A stretch of DNA of 5,936 bases from Clostridia bacterium (GTDB lineage Bacteria > Bacillota > Clostridia > Oscillospirales > CAG-272). Below the pieces are notes generated by a model. That model saw only the letters and a program-made list of their open reading frames with translations, searched no databases and was not told the origin of the DNA. The DNA is taken from contig JAFQNZ010000183.1 of NCBI GenBank assembly GCA_017395715.1, forward strand, positions 1 to 5,936, read 5' to 3'. How positions within the stretch are numbered: the first letter of the stretch is position 1; every line of letters starts with the position of its first letter. A program made the translations under genes and the position numbers. Positions 1 through 5,915 of the stretch are shown here, in pieces.

Positions 1-1737
1 CGGCTGCAGTTTACCGAAGAGGAACGATCTGCACCGGAATTGAAAAAAGCAATTCGCAAAGCAGATAAAAAGGCGGACAAGCTGGAAAAAGCCGAGGCAA
101 AAATCCCGAAGAAAACCGTGAAGAAGAAAGAGCGTGTGGTAGATGCCGAGGGCAAAATTACCACACGCCTTTACTTTGAGGAGGTAGACAAAAAGAAGCC
201 TCCCTCCAAATTAACCCATGCCGCTGTTGCAGCTCCGCTCGATACCGTTGTGGTTTCTGCCCACCGTGAAGTTCGGGAATCGGAAGATGACAACGTAGGT
301 GTGGAGAGTGCTCATAAGATCGAAGAAGCTGCCGAGGGCGGTGTGCGGACACTTGAATCCGCACATCGTTCCCATCAGCTGAAGCCCTATCGCAATGCAG
401 CCTATGCAGAGACTCAGGCAGACAAAGCAAATCTGAACGCACTGAATAAAGAAGCCAAGCATCAGAATCCGGAGTTTTCAAGCAACCCTTATTCCCGTTG
501 GCAGCAGAAGCGAGCCATCAAAAAGGAATACGCTGCAGCGAAAGCCGGTAAGTCTGCGAACAACACCGTTAAGGCGTCTGAAACGACCGCTAAAGCAGCA
601 AAGAAAGCTGCAGAAGAAACCAAAAAGACAGGTCAGTTCATAGCGAAGCATAAGAAAGGCTTCATTGTTGCCGGTGCGCTGGTAATGATGGTTGTATTCC
701 TTCTCAATGTTGCTTCCTCCTGTTCCATTCTGGTACAGAGCGGCGTTTCTGCTTTCGGTACAACCACTTATCCGGTCACGGATGACGATATGCTTGCCGC
801 CGAAGCACAATATTGTGCGTTAGAAGAAGAACTTCAGGATTATCTCGATACTTACGAGAGCACACATGACTACGACGAGTATCACTATGATCTCGACGAT
901 ATTGAGCATGACCCCTATGTGTTGATTTCTGCCATTACCGCTTTACATGGCGGCGAATGGACGATTGATGAAGTCGGTGACATCATCGATCTGCTGTTTG
1001 AGAAACAGTACATTCTCACAGAGACGGTCACAACTGAAACCCGATACAGGACAGAGACGGAAACCGGCTACTATGTTTATACCGATCCCTACACCGGTGA
1101 TGTAGAAATTATCGAATACGAGTATGAGGTGGAAGTCCCGTACACCTACTACATCTGCACAGTGGAACTTGAAAACTTCAACCTGTCCCATGTGCCGGTG
1201 TACATCATGAGCGAAGAACAGTTATCCATGTATGCGTCCTATATGGGAACCCTGGGTAATCGTCCTGATCTGTTTGCGGATTCCTCTTATGTCGATGCTT
1301 ACTATAACACCGAATATGAGGATTATGAAATCCCGCCTGAAGCACTTGAGGACGAACAGTTCGCCGCCATGATCGAAGAAGCTGAGAAATATCTCGGCTT
1401 CCCGTATGTGTGGGGCGGTTCTTCACCGTCAACGTCCTTTGACTGTTCCGGTTTCGTTTCATGGGTAGTCAACAACTGCGGTGTCGGATGGAATGTCGGC
1501 AGACTGGGAGCTGAGGGCTTGCGCGGTATCTGTACACGGGTATCCAGCGCCAACGTTCGTCCCGGTGATCTGATTTTCTTTGAAGGAACTTATGATACCA
1601 CCGGAGCTTCCCATGTGGGCATCTATGTCGGCAACAATATGATGATCCACTGCGGCGACCCCATCCAATACGCAAATATTAACACAAGTTACTGGCAGGC
1701 ACACTTCCTGTCATTTGGGCGTTTACCAAGCCCGTAA
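1..1737 (+). CDS. Membrane-anchored NlpC/P60 peptidoglycan hydrolase of an ICE (CD1108-type mobile element protein), 5' end missing
   Basis: The frame is open from base 1, so the start lies before the window; a TTG at 40 is only the first possible start codon inside it. Counting residue 1 at base 1, 578 residues are visible. Residues 1-215 are rich in Lys, Ala and Glu and probably cytoplasmic. A hydrophobic segment at about 220-243 (GFIVAGALVMMVVFLL...) would anchor the protein with its C-terminus outside. A Glu/Tyr/Thr-rich, probably beta-rich region follows (about 265-440). The C-terminal NlpC/P60 domain (about 459-578) has the expected catalytic Cys482 in DCSGF, His538 in SHVGIYVG and a third polar residue, His550. 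Members of this family cleave peptide stems of peptidoglycan. In Tn1549/CTn-type elements this gene follows the transfer ATPase and is thought to open the wall for the conjugation channel, as VirB1 or Tn916 CwlT proteins do. No disruption is seen. Family assignment is firm; the role in transfer is inferred. Confidence 0.93.
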   Translation, partial: RLQFTEEERSAPELKKAIRKADKKADKLEKAEAKIPKKTVKKKERVVDAEGKITTRLYFEEVDKKKPPSKLTHAAVAAPLDTVVVSAHREVRESEDDNVGVESAHKIEEAAEGGVRTLESAHRSHQLKPYRNAAYAETQADKANLNALNKEAKHQNPEFSSNPYSRWQQKRAIKKEYAAAKAGKSANNTVKASETTAKAAKKAAEETKKTGQFIAKHKKGFIVAGALVMMVVFLLNVASSCSILVQSGVSAFGTTTYPVTDDDMLAAEAQYCALEEELQDYLDTYESTHDYDEYHYDLDDIEHDPYVLISAITALHGGEWTIDEVGDIIDLLFEKQYILTETVTTETRYRTETETGYYVYTDPYTGDVEIIEYEYEVEVPYTYYICTVELENFNLSHVPVYIMSEEQLSMYASYMGTLGNRPDLFADSSYVDAYYNTEYEDYEIPPEALEDEQFAAMIEEAEKYLGFPYVWGGSSPSTSFDCSGFVSWVVNNCGVGWNVGRLGAEGLRGICTRVSSANVRPGDLIFFEGTYDTTGASHVGIYVGNNMMIHCGDPIQYANINTSYWQAHFLSFGRLPSP

Positions 1738-1742
1738 GGAGG
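1735..1742 (+). promoter_or_regulatory. Ribosome binding site for the DUF4315 gene
   Basis: TAAGGAGG begins with the stop codon of the NlpC/P60 gene and ends four bases before the ATG at 1747. Stop codon and Shine-Dalgarno sequence share bases, which fits re-initiation by ribosomes finishing the upstream gene. Confidence 0.75.
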
Positions 1743-1746
1743 ACGT

Positions 1747-2001
1747 ATGAACCCAAAAGTAATCAAGCTGAAGGAGGAACGCAGAAAAAACTGCGATAAA
1801 ATTGCCTCGCTTCAGGCACGAAACAAGAAGATCGATGAAGATATTATCTCCATCGAGAACACAGACATCATCGGCATGGTTCGTGAAAACGGTCTGTCGC
1901 CTGATATGCTGTTTGAGCTGATTAAGGCGATGAAAAAAGACCCGATGGCTGTGCCGAGTTTCAATTCTGAGGAAATGGAGGATGAAATTCGTGAGGAATA
2001 A
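1747..2001 (+). CDS. DUF4315 family protein of an ICE
   Basis: This 84-residue soluble protein has no signal peptide or membrane segment. Residues 5-38 are highly charged with regular hydrophobic positions (KVIKLKEERRKNCDKI...) and look like a coiled coil. Residues 39-70 (IGMVRENGLSPDMLFELIKAMK) look like a second helical hairpin. Size, sequence and position between the NlpC/P60 and DUF4366 genes match the DUF4315 family of Tn1549/CTn-type elements. Its biochemical function is not known; a structural or adaptor role in the transfer machinery is a guess from context. The ATG follows a strong AGGAGG after nine bases of intergenic space, and the last 20 bases overlap the next gene, so the two are probably translationally coupled. 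Confidence 0.88.
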   Translation: MNPKVIKLKEERRKNCDKIASLQARNKKIDEDIISIENTDIIGMVRENGLSPDMLFELIKAMKKDPMAVPSFNSEEMEDEIREE

Positions 2002-2812
2002 ATTGAAAAGACTGTCCTGTTTGCTGCTCGTTGTGCTTTGCATGACGAGCTTTTCTGTTACAGCCTTTGCGTCCGATGGCGGGCACTATGCCTCCAATGA
2101 GAACGGCACAGAAACCCCGCCTGATTCCATCGACAGTATCACAGTCTCTACCGAGAATGTGGATTTGCCTGAGAAAGAGGAAAACAATCCTCTGACTCCT
2201 GACGGCAACCTGACATTGATCGATGACATTCTGCAGAAAGAGCCGTATTCCAGTGATGAGGATGAATTGCAGGAAAAGCAGTTCATTACTGTCCAGTCCA
2301 AGAACGGCAACTACTTCTATCTGGTAATCGACCGTTCCGGTGACACAGAGAACGTCTACTTCATGAACCTTGTGGATGAAGCTGACCTGATGGCCCTGAT
2401 CGAAGAGCTTGAGGGCGGCGAAGCAGAGGTTGTCACCTGTACCTGTCCCGATAAATGCGCTGTGGGAGCCATCAATACTACCTGTGTGATCTGCCGCACA
2501 AACATGAGTGAGTGCATGGGCAAAGAAGCTGTCGTCACTCCCGAACCTGATACAGAAAAAGAACCGGAACCCGATGTAGATGAGCCTGCTCCCAAGCAAT
2601 CAAACAGCAGTTTACTGCTGCTCGTTCTGATTCTGGCTGCCGCTGGCGGTGGTGCGGTTTACTGGTTCAAGTTCAAGAAGGACAAGCCCAAGACTTCCGG
2701 TGACAGTGATCTGGATGATTACGATTACGGGCAGGAAGACGCGGAAGAAGAAACTGAAATCGACGATGCCGATCTGATGGCAGAAGCCGAGGAAGACAAG
2801 GAGAACAACTAA
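1982..2812 (+). CDS. DUF4366 membrane protein of an ICE (CD1107-type mobile element protein)
   Basis: The 276-residue protein starts with a typical signal peptide: basic MKFVRNKLKR, a hydrophobic core, then an AFA-S cleavage site near residue 30. The exported part (31-208) has an acidic linker, then a DUF4366-like domain with YFYLVIDRSG and VYFMNLVDEADL, and a cysteine cluster at 153, 155, 159, 168, 171 and 178. A membrane segment lies at about 210-230, followed by a basic stop-transfer stretch (KFKKDKPK) and a very acidic cytoplasmic tail (about 240-276). The predicted topology is type I, with most of the protein outside. In Tn1549/CTn elements this gene always sits near the NlpC/P60 and topB genes, so a role in the envelope-spanning transfer apparatus is likely but unproven. 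The start at 1982 is supported by GAGGA at 1969-1973 with an eight-base spacer and by the signal peptide that begins there. Confidence 0.9.
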   Translation: MKFVRNKLKRLSCLLLVVLCMTSFSVTAFASDGGHYASNENGTETPPDSIDSITVSTENVDLPEKEENNPLTPDGNLTLIDDILQKEPYSSDEDELQEKQFITVQSKNGNYFYLVIDRSGDTENVYFMNLVDEADLMALIEELEGGEAEVVTCTCPDKCAVGAINTTCVICRTNMSECMGKEAVVTPEPDTEKEPEPDVDEPAPKQSNSSLLLLVLILAAAGGGAVYWFKFKKDKPKTSGDSDLDDYDYGQEDAEEETEIDDADLMAEAEEDKENN

Positions 2813-2815
2813 GAC

Positions 2816-2992
2816 ATGAGATTCTTTGATAGCTGCACTCACAGAGTAACGCTTGCCGATGTCGCTGAAGACATTGCTGCTGACATGAGATACGAGAAAT
2901 ATCTGAAAAAGCTCCACGAAAACCGGGAGCGTGAACAGCTTGCAAAGCAGGCTGATGCCAACAAAACAAAAAAAGATAAGGAGAAAATGTAA
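2816..2992 (+). CDS. Small charged protein of 58 residues, function unknown
   Basis: An ATG three bases after the DUF4366 stop opens a 58-codon frame ending one base before the topB start. AAGGAG at 2798-2803 gives a ribosome binding site with a slightly long 12-base spacer. The protein begins MRFFDSCTHRV, continues with a likely amphipathic helix (about residues 12-45, including YEKYLKKLHENRE) and ends in a Lys-rich tail (TKKDKEKM). There is one Cys (residue 7) and no signal peptide or membrane segment. I do not recognise a family. It fills an otherwise empty 181-base gap on the same strand, with tight junctions on both sides and codon use like its neighbours, so I think it is real. It could be a small accessory or nucleic-acid-binding protein of the transfer module; that is only inference from charge and place. 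Confidence 0.72.
   Translation: MRFFDSCTHRVTLADVAEDIAADMRYEKYLKKLHENREREQLAKQADANKTKKDKEKM
2978..2983 (+). promoter_or_regulatory. Ribosome binding site deciding the topB start
   Basis: AAGGAG lies ten bases before the ATG at 2994. It supports that start over an in-frame GTG at 2931, which would add 21 residues that fit no topoisomerase and would overlap the 58-residue gene. The MTKRLVIAEKPS start is the normal N-terminus of type IA topoisomerases. Confidence 0.75.
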
Positions 2993-2993
2993 C

Positions 2994-4484
2994 ATGACGA
3001 AAAGACTGGTAATTGCTGAAAAGCCCTCCGTAGGTATGTCCATTGCCGCTGTCCTCGGCGCGAAAGAGCGTAAGGACGGTTTCATGGAGGGCCGTGACTA
3101 CATCGTGTCCTGGGGATTTGGTCATCTGGCTGAACTGGCAAATGCCGACACCTATGATGAGAAGTACGCCAAGTGGCGTTACGACGATCTGCCCATTGTT
3201 CCTGCCAACTGGAAGTACAAGATTCCCCGTGACAAGTATCAGCAATTCGAGACCCTGAAGAAGCTCATGAACCGTGATGATATTTCCGATGTCATCAACG
3301 CCTGTGATGCTGGGCGCGAAGGAGAGCTGATCTTCCGCAACATCTACAAGATGACTGGCTGCAAGAAGCCGATCTATCGACTGTGGATCTCCTCTATGGA
3401 AGATGCAGCCATCGCCCAGGGCTTCCGTGAGCTGAAAAGCGGCAAGGAGTACGACAACCTCTTCGCTGCTGCCCGATGCCGTGAATGGGCGGATTGGTTG
3501 GTCGGTATCAATGCGACCCGCCTGTTTTCCGTTCTGTATCACCGCACTCTGAATGTCGGTCGTGTGGTTTCTCCTACACTGGCAATTCTGGTTCAGCGTG
3601 AAGCGGAGATCGACGCATTCAAGCCCGAACCCTTCTATACTGCGGAACTGAACTTCGGTACGTTTACCGCAGTCAGCGACAAGTTCAAAAAGAAGGATGA
3701 AGCGGATGCTGTCCTTGTGGCAGCTACCGGAACGGCGGTTGTTCAGTCCGTGAACAGCAAGGAGAAGAGCGAAAAAGCTCCTGCGCTCTACGATCTGACT
3801 ACGCTGCAGAGAGATGCAAACCGCATCCTCGGCTATACAGCGCAGCAGACTTTGGACTACGCACAGAGCCTGTATGAAAAGAAGCTCTGCACCTACCCTC
3901 GTACCGACAGCCGTTATCTGACCGATGATATGGATGTTGGTGTCCGTGCCATCGTGATTTGCTCTGCCGGGGTGTGCGATATGGAAGCTCCTGATGTTGC
4001 GCTGACTACTCAGGTCTGCAACAGCAAAAAGGTTTCCGACCACCACGCCATCATTCCCACTATGGTTGCCGGGGAGACTGATCTGAACACGCTTCCTGCC
4101 GGTGAGCGTGAGATTCTGAAGCTGATCGCAAGACAGGTACTCCGTGCTGTCTGCGAGGCACACCGTTTCCGTGAGACTACTGCAGAGATTTCCTGCGGCG
4201 GCTATACCTTTACCGCCAAGGGCAAGAGCATCCAGAATATCGGATGGAAGGTCTACAACGATAAGGAGCAGAAAGACAAAGTTCTGCCCGATCTGACTGA
4301 GGGTGGTGAACTGAAGGTCGTGAGCACCGAGGTCAAGGAAGGTATGACCAAGCCGCCTGCACACTTCACCGAGGATTCCTTGCTGTCTGCAATGGAGGTC
4401 GCCGGTGCTAAGGATATGCCCGAAGATGCCGAGCGCAAGGCTTGGGAACTCCCGCAACCCGTGCCGGTATCATCGAGAAGCTGA
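2994..4484 (+). CDS. topB: DNA topoisomerase III, N-terminal part of a frameshifted gene
   Basis: As read, this frame gives 496 residues, of which the first 482 are topoisomerase III and the last 14 are out of frame. The TOPRIM domain starts with LVIAEKPS (catalytic Glu9) and includes DAGREGE at 105-111, the variant of the acidic motif common in Firmicutes enzymes. The cleavage domain has the active-site Tyr301 in CTYPRTDSRYL, and SDHHAIIPT follows at about 348-356. Type IA enzymes of this kind cut one DNA strand through a 5'-phosphotyrosine link and pass another through; ICE-encoded copies probably help resolve or relax DNA during transfer. Near base 4440 the frame departs from the family (ERK followed by AWELPQP instead of GLGTPATR) and stops at 4482-4484. 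The truncated product lacks the end of the core and the zinc-ribbon tail, so it is unlikely to be fully active. Joined to 4442-5047 by a one-base correction it would be a 684-residue enzyme, near normal length. Confidence 0.9.
   Translation: MTKRLVIAEKPSVGMSIAAVLGAKERKDGFMEGRDYIVSWGFGHLAELANADTYDEKYAKWRYDDLPIVPANWKYKIPRDKYQQFETLKKLMNRDDISDVINACDAGREGELIFRNIYKMTGCKKPIYRLWISSMEDAAIAQGFRELKSGKEYDNLFAAARCREWADWLVGINATRLFSVLYHRTLNVGRVVSPTLAILVQREAEIDAFKPEPFYTAELNFGTFTAVSDKFKKKDEADAVLVAATGTAVVQSVNSKEKSEKAPALYDLTTLQRDANRILGYTAQQTLDYAQSLYEKKLCTYPRTDSRYLTDDMDVGVRAIVICSAGVCDMEAPDVALTTQVCNSKKVSDHHAIIPTMVAGETDLNTLPAGEREILKLIARQVLRAVCEAHRFRETTAEISCGGYTFTAKGKSIQNIGWKVYNDKEQKDKVLPDLTEGGELKVVSTEVKEGMTKPPAHFTEDSLLSAMEVAGAKDMPEDAERKAWELPQPVPVSSRS
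4437..4446 (+). other. Apparent one-base deletion (frameshift) in topB
   Basis: The sequence reads AAGGCTTGGG where the conserved Lys-Gly-Leu-Gly-Thr-Pro-Ala-Thr-Arg block would need AAGGGCTTGGG. One G is missing from a run at 4439-4440. Protein similarity switches cleanly from one frame to the other at exactly this point, with no residue lost or gained beyond the missing base. Either a true mutation or a sequencing or assembly error explains this. Confidence 0.85.
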
Positions 4485-5047
4485 TCTCCACCGGATTTGT
4501 GGAGCGTAAGAAAGCCAAGAAAACCGTCACTCTGATTCCTGCCAATACCGGCGTGTCTCTGATTACCGTGCTGCCTGAACAGCTGCAGTCGCCTTTACTG
4601 ACCGCTGAGTGGGAGCACAAGCTCAAGATGGTGGAGCATGGTGAAATGGATGCGGATGCGTTTATGGCTGAGATCAGCCTGATGGTGAACGATCTGGTTA
4701 AAACCTATTCTGTCATCAAGGGAGCCGAGGTTCTGTTTCCTTCCGGACGTGATGTGATCGGTAAGTGTCCCCGCTGCGGAGGCGATGTTACCGAGAGCAA
4801 GAAGGGCTACTTCTGTGAGTGCAACGACTGCCGCTTTGGTCTGTGGAGGGATAATAAGTTCCTCGTCGGCAAGAAGATTACGCTGTCCAAGAAGATGGTT
4901 TCCACTCTTCTGAAAGATGGTCGTGTCCCTGTTAAGGGTATTTTCTCCGAGAAAACCGGAAAGTCCTATGATGCGGTTCTGACCCTTACAGATGACGGTG
5001 CGAAGACGGTCTACGCTCTGGACTTTGGCAAGGAGAGCAACCGATGA
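4442..5047 (+). CDS. topB: DNA topoisomerase III, C-terminal part of a frameshifted gene
   Basis: This is the continuation of topB in the -1 frame. It opens at the conserved LGTPATRAGIIEKL block and continues with FVERKKAKKTV, LITVLPEQLQSPLLTAEWE and the FMAEI region that closes the type IA core. A zinc-ribbon follows: CPRCGG, with the first Cys codon at 4766, then CECNDCRFGLW. The end is a topoisomerase C-terminal repeat (KKITLSKKMVSTLLKDGR...), which in such enzymes binds single-stranded DNA. The TTG at 4442 is just the first possible start codon; no ribosome binding site precedes it, so it is probably not translated on its own. AAGGAG at 5030-5035, inside its end, serves the next gene, and its TGA overlaps that gene's ATG. 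Confidence 0.85.
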   Translation: MGTPATRAGIIEKLISTGFVERKKAKKTVTLIPANTGVSLITVLPEQLQSPLLTAEWEHKLKMVEHGEMDADAFMAEISLMVNDLVKTYSVIKGAEVLFPSGRDVIGKCPRCGGDVTESKKGYFCECNDCRFGLWRDNKFLVGKKITLSKKMVSTLLKDGRVPVKGIFSEKTGKSYDAVLTLTDDGAKTVYALDFGKESNR

Positions 5048-5346
5048 AGCTCACTCCCTATGAACGGGAGACCATCATCCTCTACAACGAGGCAGAAGAT
5101 ACAGCCAGTGTTTACACGCACGATCACAGGCTGATCGAAAAGCTGAAACAGCTCCACGCAAAGTATCCGGATAAGATTTATCCCGAAAAGAAGATGCGGC
5201 ATGGAGCTGTCAGCTACATCGTTCCCAAACGCTGTGTCAGTGTCCGTTCTCCCTACAGCGAAGAGCGGCGCAAGGCAGACAGCGAACGAGCCAAGAAAGC
5301 AGGAATTGCCCCTCCCGGAAGGCGTGCAAAGTCCCAAACTGAATAA
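5044..5346 (+). CDS. Small conserved ICE protein, 100 residues, function unknown
   Basis: The ATG overlaps the topB stop as ATGA, and AAGGAG at 5030-5035 sits eight bases upstream, so translation is probably coupled to topB. Residues 1-70 look like a small alpha/beta domain, from LTPYERETIILYNEAEDTASVYT through the helix RLIEKLKQLHAKYP to AVSYIVPKRCVSV. Residues 71-100 are a basic tail rich in Arg, Lys and Ser. There is no signal peptide or membrane segment. I recognise the LTPYERETIILYNEAEDTA start as a recurrent short protein beside conjugative-element genes in Firmicutes, but I know of no demonstrated function. It is the last gene before the terminator at 5351. Confidence 0.8.
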   Translation: MKLTPYERETIILYNEAEDTASVYTHDHRLIEKLKQLHAKYPDKIYPEKKMRHGAVSYIVPKRCVSVRSPYSEERRKADSERAKKAGIAPPGRRAKSQTE

Positions 5347-5350
5347 AGGT

Positions 5351-5401
5351 GACAGCCGACCTGTGGGTTCCCAAGCACCCATGGGTCGGCTGTCTTTTTT
5401 T
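5351..5401 (+). terminator. Strong intrinsic terminator of the topB operon
   Basis: GACAGCCGACC (5351-5361) pairs perfectly with GGTCGGCTGTC (5384-5394). The stem extends inward through two G-U pairs and five more pairs (TGGGT 5364-5368 with ACCCA 5377-5381), for 18 pairs around an eight-base loop. Seven T follow at 5395-5401. It begins four bases after the stop of the 100-residue gene. There is no T-run on the other side, so it should act mainly on rightward transcription. Confidence 0.93.
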
Positions 5402-5410
5402 GAAGATAAC

Positions 5411-5416
5411 GGAGGT
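5411..5416 (+). promoter_or_regulatory. Ribosome binding site of the UPF0316-like gene
   Basis: GGAGGT lies four bases before the ATG at 5421 and fixes that start. The frame stays open upstream to a GTG at 5349, but that would translate the terminator hairpin. A second ATG at 5430 is in frame but 13 bases from the site. Confidence 0.75.
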
Positions 5417-5420
5417 ACCC

Positions 5421-5915
5421 ATGACAACCATGATCCATCTTGCCGTGTTATTTGTCGCAAAGATGCTCGATAATGCGCTCGGCACAGCCAAAACCATCCT
5501 CGTGCAGAGAAACCGATGTTTCCTTGCAGGTATCGCACTGATCCTGTCCAACTACATCTATTTCTGCATTACAAAGAACATCGTAACTACGAACAGCGAC
5601 CTTGCCATTCTCGTTGTCTCTGTTGCCAGTGGCGTCGGCTGCTGGCTTGCGATGGCTTTGAACAACCGTCTTTCTAAAGACAAAACCTACGTCAATGTCA
5701 TCATGTCCGATGATAAAGAAGCCATGCAGCAGCTCCGTGACTTTCTCGCGGAACACCACATCACCAATGTGGCTGCGGATTCCTACACACTGGACTGGAA
5801 TACCAAAACAATTACGATCACTGCATACGCCGAAACCAAACAGCAAAGTATGCTCATCAACCGTTATATCGCGGAAAGCCCTTTGAAGTTTAAGCGAGTG
5901 GTTCAGAGAGGATGA
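5421..5915 (+). CDS. UPF0316/DUF5698-like membrane protein
   Basis: The 164-residue protein has three hydrophobic segments at about 4-28, 33-54 and 61-80, then a soluble C-terminal domain (about 88-164). That domain reads as beta-alpha-beta-beta-alpha: TYVNVIMSD, the helix EAMQQLRDFLAEHH, TNVAADSY, TITITAYAET and a last helix. This pattern of three membrane segments, a GxxxGxxLA-like third segment and a ferredoxin-like DUF2179/DUF5698-type tail resembles UPF0316 proteins such as B. subtilis YebE. The match is by remembered pattern, not a search. Function is unknown. Similar proteins occur in ICEs of gut Firmicutes. It lies 19 bases after a strong terminator, and I see no sigma-A promoter between them, so its transcription must come from read-through or an unrecognised promoter. 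Confidence 0.75.
   Translation: MTTMIHLAVLFVAKMLDNALGTAKTILVQRNRCFLAGIALILSNYIYFCITKNIVTTNSDLAILVVSVASGVGCWLAMALNNRLSKDKTYVNVIMSDDKEAMQQLRDFLAEHHITNVAADSYTLDWNTKTITITAYAETKQQSMLINRYIAESPLKFKRVVQRG

Noticed and set aside
40..1737. TTG at 40 as the true start of the NlpC/P60 gene
   Set aside because: The frame is open to base 1 with residues typical of the family (LQFTEEER), and no ribosome binding site precedes the TTG. The start is outside the window.
1961..2599. Minus-strand frame of 212 codons opposite the DUF4366 gene
   Set aside because: Its product is full of Cys, His and Phe with no family pattern, and the + strand frame has a clear signal peptide, domain and anchor.
2931..2993. GTG at 2931 as an upstream topB start
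   Set aside because: The added 21 residues match nothing expected, overlap the 58-residue gene, and the ATG at 2994 has a good ribosome binding site.
4431..4446. Programmed -1 frameshift in topB
   Set aside because: A -1 shift after AAG would give the right protein, but G CGC AAG does not allow re-pairing in the usual way, and I saw no convincing stem-loop just after it. Mutation or sequencing error is simpler.
2673..4457. Long open frame of 594 codons on the minus strand opposite topB
   Set aside because: It lies antisense to well-supported genes (DUF4366 tail, the 58-residue gene, topB). Its translation has no recognisable domain and runs through the other strand's intergenic gaps. It is explained by the codon bias of topB.
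5139..5155. AGCTG-AAA-CAGCT hairpin inside the 100-residue gene
   Set aside because: Five pairs inside a coding region, in a helical Leu-Lys stretch; expected by chance and with no T-run.
5349..5420. Longer version of the UPF0316-like protein starting at GTG 5349
   Set aside because: It would translate the terminator hairpin and add an unrelated N-terminus; GGAGGT before 5421 decides the start.
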